Origin: Marinomonas arctica
Lineage (GTDB): Bacteria > Pseudomonadota > Gammaproteobacteria > Pseudomonadales > Marinomonadaceae
DNA: 64,000 nucleotides
Direction of reading: 5' to 3'
Assembly (NCBI RefSeq): GCF_003259225.1
Contig: NZ_QHJF01000005.1
Coordinates: forward strand, 124,001 to 188,000
A program made the position numbers and the translations under genes. A model generated the notes under the pieces. It saw only the letters and a list, made by a program, of their open reading frames with translations, ran no database searches and was not told where the DNA came from. How positions within the stretch are numbered: the first letter of the stretch is position 1; each line of letters begins with the position of its first letter. Below are positions 56,291 to 64,000 of this stretch, in pieces.

Positions 56291-57430
56291 TTATTGTGTT
56301 TTTAACACCACAGTCGCTTGCAAACGACTTTGCCCAAAGCGCGACATCTTTTCAAACTCATCTCGCGCAATCGGCACAAACTGACAATCCAATGGGCTTG
56401 GTGGATCATCAGGTAATTTTTTATCATCGTCCAAATCTGGGTCATGCACCAAAATACAATGCTCGTCGTAACCAGACATCACCACCCAGTGCGGAGATTT
56501 TTTACCATCCATACGATATGTACTAATCAGGATAATCGCCAAAGCACCTTCATCGAACGCTTCGATTAATTGTGCCAACGGCATAGCGGTATAGTGCAAG
56601 GGCACCTTCTCCTCTTCGCACTGATTGACAAAATTTTCGTGTACGCGAGTGATCACTGTTTTCTTGAGTTCATTGCGCACACTGTCTACAAACAAAGGAC
56701 CTTCTTCGCTCAACCAAACATCCGCCAACAAGCCGCGTTTTTTCGCTGCCAAAGCCAACCCCATAGGATGACAGCCACCGTGACCAGAAGTCATGAAAAT
56801 TGTCGTCGCTTCGCGCCAAATCTCCAATTCATCGTTTGGCGTTGCCTGGTAGTCTGGGTGCATCGAAGACAACACCATTTGCAAAGAAGCAGGACCGCAA
56901 GTAAATGGCGTACCTTGTGCTAGCCAAGGCATCGCTCGTGTCGTTTGTTCATCACCCGCGTGACGCAAACGCTTTTGCATACGAATCGCATCCGTTTGGT
57001 CTTCATAATAGGCATCATAATGACCAAACTCCTTGTAACCCATTTTTTGATACAAGGCGATGGCATTATGATTCACATCACTGACTTCCAAACGCAGCAG
57101 CATCTTGCCTTTTTTGACTGCTTTTTTCTCACAAGCTTGGATTAACAATTTACCAATCCCAAGGCCTCGTGCTTCTGGGGATACCGCAAGAGAATATAAG
57201 CGCGCTAAACGCGTTCCTTGGCGAAGATGCAACAAAGCGTAACCCAGTAACTCAACTTCCCCTCTCATAGCCACAAACAAAGCTGTGCCAGAGCTCGTAA
57301 TAGCATGACGGAAACTACGACGGCTCAAACGATCCCCACTAAACGACTTACCCTCTAAAACAAGCAAAGCCTTTAAGTCATCTAAACTGGCCAAACGTAT
57401 ATAAATAGGTGCTGAAGTGCTGGTGCTCAT
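56291..57430 (-). CDS. GNAT acetyltransferase - peptidase C39-like fusion
   Basis: 379 residues. The N-terminal half (~8-155) is a RimI-like GNAT domain (VSPEARGLGIGKLLIQAC acetyl-CoA loop, NHNAIALYQKMGY). The C-terminal half (~168-370) is a C39-like papain-fold peptidase with C178 in FTCGPASLQMVL, H314 in SPHWVVMSGY and D330 in VHDPD, all intact. It lies divergent to an RLAN-ATP-grasp ligase gene, a pairing described by comparative genomics as an amidoligase system. Likely acetylates and trims a peptide made or modified by the ligase. The substrate is unknown. Confidence 0.9.
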   Translation of the reverse strand: MSTSTSAPIYIRLASLDDLKALLVLEGKSFSGDRLSRRSFRHAITSSGTALFVAMRGEVELLGYALLHLRQGTRLARLYSLAVSPEARGLGIGKLLIQACEKKAVKKGKMLLRLEVSDVNHNAIALYQKMGYKEFGHYDAYYEDQTDAIRMQKRLRHAGDEQTTRAMPWLAQGTPFTCGPASLQMVLSSMHPDYQATPNDELEIWREATTIFMTSGHGGCHPMGLALAAKKRGLLADVWLSEEGPLFVDSVRNELKKTVITRVHENFVNQCEEEKVPLHYTAMPLAQLIEAFDEGALAIILISTYRMDGKKSPHWVVMSGYDEHCILVHDPDLDDDKKLPDDPPSPLDCQFVPIARDEFEKMSRFGQSRLQATVVLKTQ

Positions 57431-57746
57431 TACATCGCCTCAAAAGGGCAGAAAGCCATTAGAATCGTCCACTGGTTAGCGGTTAAATCCATGCAAAATA
57501 CAGCAAGGAACCCAGAGAATAGAGAAATTTTCGCGCATTCTAGGGCGAAATCTATTTAAAAGATAGCAAAAGATAGACCAAATTTTCAGTAAAAAGACTT
57601 TTTATTTTTTTATATTAGTCTATTGTTAATACAGGAAAACAAGCGCACTATCCGCACAAAATCAGGGTGTCTAAAAGCACCAAAGCGCCTCAATAGTAGG
57701 CGATTAAGCGCGCTAACGCGCTATTTTATAAGGAAAAATAAAGCCA
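57431..57746. promoter_or_regulatory. Divergent promoter region between the C39 fusion and the ATP-grasp gene
   Basis: 316 bp without a gene. It is A/T-rich in the middle (57590-57620). A perfect short inverted repeat AGCGCG-CTAA-CGCGCT (57707-57722) lies just upstream of the ATP-grasp ribosome-binding site (AAGGA), a possible operator. No promoter can be assigned with confidence. Confidence 0.4.
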
Positions 57747-59225
57747 ATGTCACAGACGTACATTGTTGTTGATCAAGCCAAAGATTGGTCAGCCTTTTTA
57801 CCCAGCGACCGCGTCATTACCTTTACTCAGTACCTCAATCTGGCTGCAACAAAAAGCCAAGGCCGCACTCGAATCATCAATCTTTGTAAAAACAGCAAAT
57901 ACTTATCAGACGGCTACTACTGCTCTTTATTAGCAGAAAGCCGAGGTCATCACGTTATGCCATCTGTACGCGTGCTGAATGACCTGAGCAAAAAAGATCT
58001 CTATGAACTTGAAATCTCACAGTGGCTGCCATTGCTAGCCAAAAAACTCGCGAAACCAGAAGCGCCCATGGAAATGAAATTCCACTGTGTTTTTGGTAAA
58101 ACCGTTCATCCAGAGATGAAAGAGTTTGCACGCAAATTATTCGAAAGCTTCCCAAGCCCCGTGCTCGAAGTGACCTTAAAATTCCGCAAAGAGTGGCAAG
58201 TTACCGCCCTATTCTCTACGTCACAGAGCAAACTAACCGACGCAGAAGAAACACTCTTCGCAGAATCGCTAGAAGCGTTCAGCAACAAAGTATGGAGCAA
58301 AGGCCGCATCCAACGTGCCGCTAAATTTGATATGGCTATTTTGGTCAACCCTGAAGAAGCCATGCCACCCAGCGACGACCAGGCTATTAAAAAGTTTATC
58401 CAAGCGGGCAAGCAACTTGGCATTCATGTCGACCTTATTGGCCCGAAAGACATCATGCGTCTACCGGAATACGATGGCTTGTTTATTCGTGAAACCACCA
58501 ACATCGACCACCATACCTATCGCTTCGCGAAAAAAGCAGAAGGCTTGGGTTTGGTCGTAATGGACGATCCACAATCCATTATGCGTTGCACCAACAAAGT
58601 CTACTTAGCCGATTTGTTTAACACCCATAAAGTGCCTTGCCCAAAAACACGCATCGTTCATAAAGGTGAAAGCAACGTAGAAGACGCGTTGGAAGCTGTA
58701 ATCAGCTACCCGATGGTCGTAAAAATACCTGACGGTGCATTTTCCAAAGGCGTGATTAAAGCAGAAAATCGCGAAGCCTTAACCGAGAGCCTAAATACTC
58801 TGTTTAAAAAATCGTCGTTACTATTGGTACAAGAGTATCTGTACACGGAATTTGACTGGCGTATCGGCATATTGAACAACAAACCGATTTTTGCCTGCCG
58901 TTACTATATGGTGAAAAATCACTGGCAAATCTACCAACACACAGGCAGTAAAAGCCAAAGTGGTGGCTTTGATACCTTGCCTACCTTTGAAGTACCACGC
59001 CGTGTATTACAAGCCGCGATTGCCGCCACCAAACCAATTGGTGAAGGCTTATATGGCGTAGACGTAAAAGAAATCAACGGCCGAGGTTATGTCATTGAAG
59101 TCAACGACAACCCAAGCATCGACCGTGGTGTAGAAGACAAATACATCGGCGACGAACTCTACATGCAAATCATGTCAGAATTCTTACGCCGCATGCAAGT
59201 AAAACGAGGCGACCACCAAGCCTAA
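57747..59225 (+). CDS. RimK-like ATP-grasp ligase with N-terminal RLAN domain
   Basis: 492 residues. The N-terminal ~190 residues match the RLAN domain found only in front of RimK-like ligases. A RimK-type pre-ATP-grasp/ATP-grasp module follows, with FVVKIPDGAFSKGV-like lysine region (~330), LLLVQEYLYTEFDWRIGIL and the metal-binding VIEVNDNPSIDRG near residue 460. These enzymes join amino acids (often glutamate) to a carboxylate with ATP. The partner across the divergent promoter is a GNAT-C39 fusion. A terminator follows. Product unknown. Confidence 0.92.
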   Translation: MSQTYIVVDQAKDWSAFLPSDRVITFTQYLNLAATKSQGRTRIINLCKNSKYLSDGYYCSLLAESRGHHVMPSVRVLNDLSKKDLYELEISQWLPLLAKKLAKPEAPMEMKFHCVFGKTVHPEMKEFARKLFESFPSPVLEVTLKFRKEWQVTALFSTSQSKLTDAEETLFAESLEAFSNKVWSKGRIQRAAKFDMAILVNPEEAMPPSDDQAIKKFIQAGKQLGIHVDLIGPKDIMRLPEYDGLFIRETTNIDHHTYRFAKKAEGLGLVVMDDPQSIMRCTNKVYLADLFNTHKVPCPKTRIVHKGESNVEDALEAVISYPMVVKIPDGAFSKGVIKAENREALTESLNTLFKKSSLLLVQEYLYTEFDWRIGILNNKPIFACRYYMVKNHWQIYQHTGSKSQSGGFDTLPTFEVPRRVLQAAIAATKPIGEGLYGVDVKEINGRGYVIEVNDNPSIDRGVEDKYIGDELYMQIMSEFLRRMQVKRGDHQA

Positions 59226-59243
59226 GGGCAAGAAAGCTCTTTT

Positions 59244-59280
59244 CCCCTCCCTTATCTCTTCCAAGGGGAGGGGTTATTCT
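59244..59280 (+). terminator. Terminator of the ATP-grasp gene
   Basis: GC-rich stem CCCCTCCCTT paired with AAGGGGAGGGG (one bulged G), 18 bp past the stop, followed by TTATTCT, which is only moderately T-rich. Confidence 0.65.
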
Positions 59281-59395
59281 CTTCTTTGAAAACCATTCAA
59301 ACGCCTTGTATCCATGACCTTGAATTACGTCCTGACAGTCAGCTAACTTTGTAACACTAATCTACAGCAAGTTTAAAAAACTGGCTCTGCTGCCA

Positions 59396-59794
59396 CTAAG
59401 CTGTCCATTCTCGGTTTTGCAATACCACTCGATAACCATCTATGTCTTCGAAAGTTTTACCGACAACATCCCAGTAGTCATTATAAGATGGCACATGAAC
59501 AAAACCCGCAGACAGCATTTTCTCGCAACATAGTTGCCACACTTGTGCGTCCGTAACATAGAAAATAAGTAAGTTATCTTGGGTTGGGGCTTTACCGACG
59601 GTAGTGCCTTTGTGGTGGGTGAATTCTAAATGATAATTATGTTGTTCATGACCGATAATCGAGCCATCAAAGCCATTGTGTCCTTCAAAGCGACCAAGCA
59701 GTTTAAAACCTAGGCCATTGATGTACATATCTGTTATTTTTTCTAGGTTATCCGTTGGTCTTGCGACACGCATTTTGGTTGTTTTGGGGATCAT
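59396..59794 (-). CDS. VOC-superfamily (glyoxalase-like) protein
   Basis: 132 residues with two beta-alpha-beta-beta-beta units. The start TTKMRVARPTDNLEKITDMY and the EFTHHKG and FEDIDGYRVVLQNR stretches are those of VOC proteins annotated as glyoxalase/bleomycin resistance. A His in HNYHLEF and a C-terminal acidic residue could bind metal. The reaction is unknown. A later ATG (59773) is also possible. Monocistronic. Confidence 0.82.
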   Translation of the reverse strand: MIPKTTKMRVARPTDNLEKITDMYINGLGFKLLGRFEGHNGFDGSIIGHEQHNYHLEFTHHKGTTVGKAPTQDNLLIFYVTDAQVWQLCCEKMLSAGFVHVPSYNDYWDVVGKTFEDIDGYRVVLQNREWTA

Positions 59795-59953
59795 AAGAAA
59801 CGCCTATTTTCGTAGCTAGATTGATAATTCAGCCGAGAAAAGCAGGAGCAATGCAATTTGTTCAATCACTCGTCTTCCCTGACCTATGATGTAAGTTACA
59901 ATAAAACGAAATACAACATCCATTACTGAATAATGTCTATTCAAACACTTCGA

Positions 59954-60385
59954 TCACTTATACAGCATCTCACCACGCATCGGCGCAAGCACCTTTAATA
60001 CTCGATTTTGCTGAACATAAGTTAAGCCCGCTTTTTTCATCGCATTAACCAATAAGTCAACGGTCAAATTAAAGTCAGTTTCAGTAATCTTCTGTCCCTG
60101 ATGGACTTTCAACATAGTATCACCAGTGTAAGTACAGGGGCCGCCGGTATCAACACAAAGATGTTCAATGAATTTTTCTCGAAAGCGTGTGATATTGGTT
60201 TTTTCAAAATAACGATAGATGTCTTTATTGAAGCTAATTTCGTCAATGAAATTATCGGTAATGGCTTCGATAGTTGGCTGCCCACCTATTTCTTCGTATA
60301 AACTGATCGGCGTTTTCGTTGGTGTCGCGCAAGCAACCAACAATACACTCATCATCAGAAGTGCGGTTTTTAGATGGTTTACCAT
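59954..60385 (-). CDS. Lipoprotein with group 1 truncated haemoglobin domain
   Basis: 143 residues. A lipoprotein signal (LLVAC, lipidated Cys19) is followed by a truncated globin domain: SLYEEIGGQPTI start, YRYFEKTNI and proximal His95 in MLKVHQGQ. Two cysteines (C77, C84) in the CD region could form a disulfide. Truncated globins bind O2 or NO. Being membrane-anchored outside the cytoplasm is unusual. The last gene of a three-gene unit with a DUF3034 protein (7-bp overlap) and a cupredoxin. Confidence 0.88.
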   Translation of the reverse strand: MVNHLKTALLMMSVLLVACATPTKTPISLYEEIGGQPTIEAITDNFIDEISFNKDIYRYFEKTNITRFREKFIEHLCVDTGGPCTYTGDTMLKVHQGQKITETDFNLTVDLLVNAMKKAGLTYVQQNRVLKVLAPMRGEMLYK

Positions 60386-61245
60386 AAATACCCCGTCATC
60401 GATAAATAAACGCCTTTTTGATCTTTCTGCGTAGCAACCGTACCCAAATCCGCATAAGCCGCCGTGAAGTTAATATTTTTGTTCGGCATATAACTGACAA
60501 ACAGATCTGTCCAATCGTCTTCTTTGACACTGGATAGATTATTGGGTTTTTGACGATACTCCATGCCCACGACCCAATTAGGCGATAGAAGTAAGCCGAC
60601 ACTGACCTCCATCATCATTTGATAGCCATTGTTGTCTGGCCCACCATAACCTAACAACCCCATCTCATTGGCCTTGGTAGCACGAGCGGTTACGTTCCAA
60701 ACCAGGTTGTAACCCGCAACCGCCCCTAAATGCACCTTAGTCGCAGCAACATAAAAATCCGTACCACTATCGTCTTTTGCACCAAGAGCTGTCGCCACAG
60801 AGTCATCATCTAATTGCTTATGCTGCAAGCCTATACTCAGCTGAGGATAAGTTGAATAAACAACGTCGCCATATAAACGAACCTTTGCACCAATAACGTT
60901 TTGTTTGATCTCACCAACACTTAATTGCTTCACCAAACCGACGGGCAAACCAAACGTCTGTTGAGCATAGCTTAATTCAACTCTGTCGTAGAAACTCGTC
61001 GCCACACCGATCGATGACAATCGATAATCCGTAATATTCACATCCGTCATAAATAACAACGCTGTGGTCTCGTCACGGCTATCGTATCCAGCCAACGTTG
61101 CCCAAGGCACGAGACCGCCACCACCACTGCCCTCTAATTGCGAAAGCCCAGCAGTAGCAAGCAACTTACCTTCTGCTGCCATAATAGGAGTAGCACACAA
61201 AAAAATGCCGCCTACCATCACTGTTTTAATGTGTTTTCCGCGCAT
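60379..61245 (-). CDS. DUF3034 outer-membrane-type protein
   Basis: 288 residues with a Sec signal (MRGKHIKTVMVGGIFLCATP, cleaved after IMA). The mature protein is rich in alternating beta-strands and aromatic residues and ends in a C-terminal Trp (TGYLW), as outer-membrane barrels end in an aromatic. I recognise it as DUF3034. The function is unknown. It lies between a cupredoxin gene (45 bp upstream) and a globin lipoprotein gene (overlap 7 bp). Confidence 0.8.
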   Translation of the reverse strand: MRGKHIKTVMVGGIFLCATPIMAAEGKLLATAGLSQLEGSGGGGLVPWATLAGYDSRDETTALLFMTDVNITDYRLSSIGVATSFYDRVELSYAQQTFGLPVGLVKQLSVGEIKQNVIGAKVRLYGDVVYSTYPQLSIGLQHKQLDDDSVATALGAKDDSGTDFYVAATKVHLGAVAGYNLVWNVTARATKANEMGLLGYGGPDNNGYQMMMEVSVGLLLSPNWVVGMEYRQKPNNLSSVKEDDWTDLFVSYMPNKNINFTAAYADLGTVATQKDQKGVYLSMTGYLW

Positions 61246-61290
61246 TTATTCCTACTTTTATATCTAAAAAGCGTAGACAAAAACCTCGCT

Positions 61291-61914
61291 TTACCATTTT
61301 TTCTTGCCAAACCCTTTATGCGAACTATGGTCTATTACCTCAATAGGAGGTAGTAGCTCTAATGTTACGGTTTGCTCTGTGTCGCTCGTAATATCAATAG
61401 ACTCCAGTGCATTCACACCATCAATCGACCTTTCAGTCCACAACGACACTTTATCACCTTGTTTTACTGGCAAACGAACTTGGCCATTTTTATCCGTTTT
61501 TAAGGTAAGCGCATTATCTGCCACGATAATGTAGCCAATCATGTCATCGTGTATGTTGCAACCGAGTACAACAAGGCCGGGGTTATCAAACAAAATTGGG
61601 GCAACGTCAGTACCCTTATACAACTTAATTTCAAAGGTCTTAGGCTCTGAAAAACTGTAAACGTGATGACGAATATCATCACTGTTAGGAAAACTAACAT
61701 ATTGGCCTTTTTGCACCACAATCACGCGTGGTACGAAGGACTCATCAACCTGATCCATAACAGCGACCGAGCTCGGTGTGCCCACAACGTTTTTGGAAAC
61801 CGTCACCACCGCGTCTGCAACAGGCAGATTATCTTGATCAACAATACTCAAGGTCATATCAGCCCAAGCACTGGGCAAAAAACAGCAAAACATCAACACA
61901 AGTAGGTAACGCAT
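61291..61914 (-). CDS. Periplasmic cupredoxin-like protein (type 1 copper site)
   Basis: 207 residues, signal peptide cleaved near SAWA. A cupredoxin domain carries the likely type 1 copper ligands H83 or H84 (IRHHVYSF), C119, H122 and M125 (GCNIHDDM). A Lys/His-rich tail (SSHKGFGKKKW) follows a second beta-domain. Often annotated as a methylamine utilisation protein, though no amine dehydrogenase genes are present. First gene of the cupredoxin - DUF3034 - globin operon. Probably an electron carrier. Confidence 0.85.
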   Translation of the reverse strand: MRYLLVLMFCCFLPSAWADMTLSIVDQDNLPVADAVVTVSKNVVGTPSSVAVMDQVDESFVPRVIVVQKGQYVSFPNSDDIRHHVYSFSEPKTFEIKLYKGTDVAPILFDNPGLVVLGCNIHDDMIGYIIVADNALTLKTDKNGQVRLPVKQGDKVSLWTERSIDGVNALESIDITSDTEQTVTLELLPPIEVIDHSSHKGFGKKKW

Positions 61915-62052
61915 TTTTTTCCCTTAGGGCCATCGCCTTTGAGTTTATTCGTTTAGCCTTTACTATTTTTATCCTAAAGTATTTAGCAGATCATTATACT
62001 TTCTGTAATATTATTCATCATTCAAGTAAAAGCGGCTTACAAGGAACAAAAG

Positions 62053-62781
62053 ATGCGTGATCTAATAGAAGTAATCACCTACCAAGATACCGCTCATGCT
62101 CATTCGCATCACCACACGCAAATTGTCTTGCCGCTTTCAGGCCGACTCGTCCTCGATGTTGATAATCAACAACAAGCTGTTGAATTCGGCCAAGCCTGTC
62201 TTATTTCTACCAGCCAGCCACATGCCCATTTAGCCAGAGAAGAGAACCGTTGTTTGGTATTGAACTCATTACCGGCATGGAACAGTCAACTCCAAAGCTC
62301 AGCGGTTTTTATCACCCTAAGCGATCAAGCCAAAACCTATTTGCCTTTTTTATCCAGCTTGATCAGCGACCCCAGCGAGATAAAAACACATCAGGCGTTA
62401 AATTTACTGGAACACTTATTGCCCATTCCGCAAGAGAAAATTCTCCAAGCAGACGCTCGATTAGCCAAAGCAAAACAACGACTCGATCATGCCTTTCAAG
62501 AATCATGGAGTTTGGCCGAACTGGCCTCAGAAGTGCATTTAAGTCCCAGCCAACTCAGCGTTTTGTTCAAACGCCATCTTGGCATGACCCCCAAACAATA
62601 CCTACAGCAACGCCGTCTTACAGAAGCCAAACGATGGCTGACGTCAAGCAATAAAAGCTTAGACTATATTGCGCAGAAAGTGGGAATAAACGACGCCAGC
62701 AGCCTTGTTCGCTTGTTTACAAAACACTTCAACACCACACCAGGACACATAAGGAAAAACCACCAAGGCGAGAAACACTAA
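62053..62781 (+). CDS. AraC-family regulator with N-terminal cupin domain
   Basis: 242 residues. A cupin-like sensor domain (HAHSHHHTQIVLPLSGRLVLDV at ~17-38, described in part as HAHSHHHTQIV) is followed by two helix-turn-helix motifs (LAELASEVHLSPSQLSVLFK; DYIAQKVGINDASSLVRLF). The His-rich start of the cupin could hold a metal. The gene ends overlapping the converging binding-protein gene by 4 bp. The target is unknown; the divergent neighbour is the cupredoxin operon, 138 bp away, which it may control. Confidence 0.88.
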   Translation: MRDLIEVITYQDTAHAHSHHHTQIVLPLSGRLVLDVDNQQQAVEFGQACLISTSQPHAHLAREENRCLVLNSLPAWNSQLQSSAVFITLSDQAKTYLPFLSSLISDPSEIKTHQALNLLEHLLPIPQEKILQADARLAKAKQRLDHAFQESWSLAELASEVHLSPSQLSVLFKRHLGMTPKQYLQQRRLTEAKRWLTSSNKSLDYIAQKVGINDASSLVRLFTKHFNTTPGHIRKNHQGEKH

Positions 62782-63842
62782 TCTTCTGAGCTGATTTCCA
62801 GCGCCATCTCCCAGTTGCGAATAAAACGTTTTTGCTTAGCGTAATCGCGCCCTACGAGTAACTGCTGATCTAGCTCGATCACCCCTGTTGGCCCTGGGGC
62901 GCTCACCACGTATGGGTCATTCGCATTATTCATATCAGGACGAATAGGGAATAATAAACCTTGGTTTTGCATCATTTTTTGGGCTTGATCAGATAAAAGA
63001 AAATCTAAAAAAACACCCGCGTCGGCTGCATTAGGCGCGCCTTTTGGAATCAAAGCCGCACGCATCAGCATCAATGTGTAATCTTTTGGAAGGATCATTT
63101 TTAATCGGCTATCGTCACGCGCGCGTTGTGACGCGTACGAACCCAGCAAGTTATAACCCAATACCAATTTACCGGAAGCCACATCATCAATAATGTCGTG
63201 CGTACAACAGTAAGTTTGCACATCGTGACTGCCAAACGCTTCCAACAATCGTCCCCAAGTCACATCCGCCTGACGAGCATCTTGACTGGCAAGCAAATAC
63301 CCAACACCACTCTCACGAATATCGTAAGTACCGATTCGCTTGGTCATGGTTTTTTCATTTTGTCGAATCGTCTGCAAGAGTGATTGTCTATCATCAGGCA
63401 ACTCGCCAGGAAAAGCCTCCTTGTTCACTAACATCACAATCGGCTCAATCGAAAAAGCGAACAACTGATTGCGCCACTTAAAATTATCCGGCAAGTTATC
63501 TGTAAAATCAGACTGGTAGGTCTGCGCATAACCATCATTGACCAGTTTCAAATGCAGATCCATAGCACTACTAATCGCCAAACTCGCAACAGGATGCTTC
63601 TGCTCTTGAATGATTAGATAATACAATTCCAGCGTATTCACATCACGATACACCACTCGAACATCCGGATGAAGCGCAACAAACGCCTTCAAAATAGGCT
63701 CAAACGAGGCCAAATCCATCGCAGAATCAATTGCCAAAACCCTTGGCGCGTTCGCATTACCAAACCATACTGGCTCAGCCGCCCAGACTTTAAAAGGCAT
63801 CATGGATAAGGCAGAAAAAAGAAAAACCACAACGGATCTCAT
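62778..63842 (-). CDS. Extracellular solute-binding protein linked to a sensor kinase (PgtC-like)
   Basis: 354 residues with a Sec signal (cleaved after VWA). The body resembles iron/phosphoglycerate-type binding proteins (LLASQDARQADVTWGRLLEAF; LLSDQAQKMM; PIRPDM). Its ATG overlaps the histidine kinase stop as ATGA, and no permease or ATPase is adjacent. It therefore probably passes a ligand signal to the kinase rather than serving transport, as PgtC does with PgtB. The ligand is unknown. Confidence 0.83.
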   Translation of the reverse strand: MRSVVVFLFSALSMMPFKVWAAEPVWFGNANAPRVLAIDSAMDLASFEPILKAFVALHPDVRVVYRDVNTLELYYLIIQEQKHPVASLAISSAMDLHLKLVNDGYAQTYQSDFTDNLPDNFKWRNQLFAFSIEPIVMLVNKEAFPGELPDDRQSLLQTIRQNEKTMTKRIGTYDIRESGVGYLLASQDARQADVTWGRLLEAFGSHDVQTYCCTHDIIDDVASGKLVLGYNLLGSYASQRARDDSRLKMILPKDYTLMLMRAALIPKGAPNAADAGVFLDFLLSDQAQKMMQNQGLLFPIRPDMNNANDPYVVSAPGPTGVIELDQQLLVGRDYAKQKRFIRNWEMALEISSED

Positions 63843-64000
63843 ACGGTATCCTCATCAAACATAAATTTGGCAAAATCCACCTGAAAGGTCGTTCCTTTAG
63901 GATACGTATCCAATATCTCAATTCTAGCCGAATGATGATCAACGATATCTTTCACCATCGCCAACCCCACCCCACTGCCCGCAATATCATAACGGCCACG
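63839..64000 (-). CDS. Sensor histidine kinase, C-terminal fragment (cut by window edge)
   Basis: 53 residues are visible, open to the window end. GRYDIAGSGVGLAMVKDIVDHHSARIEI, in short the GSGVGLAMV G2 box and following helix, is the end of a HATPase domain. The stop overlaps the binding-protein ATG, so both are one transcription unit. Confidence 0.87.
   Translation of the reverse strand, partial: RGRYDIAGSGVGLAMVKDIVDHHSARIEILDTYPKGTTFQVDFAKFMFDEDTV

Overview
This window comes from a marine gammaproteobacterium. The overall resemblance of the proteins (Mn-SOD, RLAN/ATP-grasp with GNAT-C39, split xyl genes, LapA-type adhesin, UAAP genes) suggests Marinomonas or a close relative in the Oceanospirillales. 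That is inference from recognised protein families, not a database match. No phage genes, insertion sequences or CRISPR arrays are visible; the region reads as chromosome.

Layout. 1-2.6 kb: the end of an AGCS alanine/glycine symporter, a DsrE-like protein, a decayed C-terminal piece of a lactate permease and an EAL protein. 2.7-10.4 kb: an epimerase, rsuA, a VC0807-type membrane protein, an RhlE-type helicase, an M23 endopeptidase whose 3' end overlaps a bactofilin gene by 97 bp, a short Rho paralogue without the RNA-binding N-terminal domain, and a flavin monooxygenase with a fused DnaJ-type zinc ribbon. 10.6-20.6 kb: a seven-gene nitrogen operon on the minus strand (ABC transporter, two DUF1989 proteins, biotin-dependent carboxylase, allophanate hydrolase). 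It is preceded by a guanidine-I (ykkC) riboswitch and a sigma-54 promoter, so the carboxylase is best read as a guanidine carboxylase rather than a urea carboxylase. 20.7-23.7 kb: ZIP transporter, sodA with a possible Fur box, a GNAT protein and a DUF4160/DUF2442 pair.

23.9-38.2 kb is a pentose region. xylA stands alone on the plus strand. A ribose-type ABC operon (LacI regulator, binding protein, DUF2291 lipoprotein, ATPase, permease, RbsD/FucU mutarotase, no kinase) is followed by xylR and a xylFGHB operon. A 32-bp palindrome sits just downstream of the core promoter of the ribose-type operon. 38.4-40.7 kb: soxR, diverging from an MFS transporter and an FMN reductase through a promoter with the MerR-type 19-bp spacer and a clear sox box.

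42.8-43.8 kb holds six initiator tRNA-fMet genes in tandem, four of them on identical or nearly identical 161-bp units, under one strong promoter, with decayed tRNA 3' ends downstream. 44.0-53.3 kb: msrA, a roughly 2480-residue LapA/BapA-type RTX adhesin with an N-terminal P-A-A-G LapG-type cleavage site, seven Ig-like repeats and an unusual 21-residue glycine/aspartate repeat array, then a tandem universal stress protein. 53.4-59.2 kb: NfeD/SPFH pair, threonine aldolase, and the divergent GNAT-peptidase C39 / RLAN-RimK-like ligase pair, a candidate peptide-making system. 59.4-64 kb: a VOC protein, a cupredoxin - DUF3034 - lipoprotein globin operon of unknown function, an AraC regulator, and a binding protein co-transcribed with a histidine kinase that is cut by the window edge.

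A theme running through the window is that each of the three ABC operons has a stable hairpin directly after its binding-protein gene, which would let the binding protein be made in excess over the membrane components.
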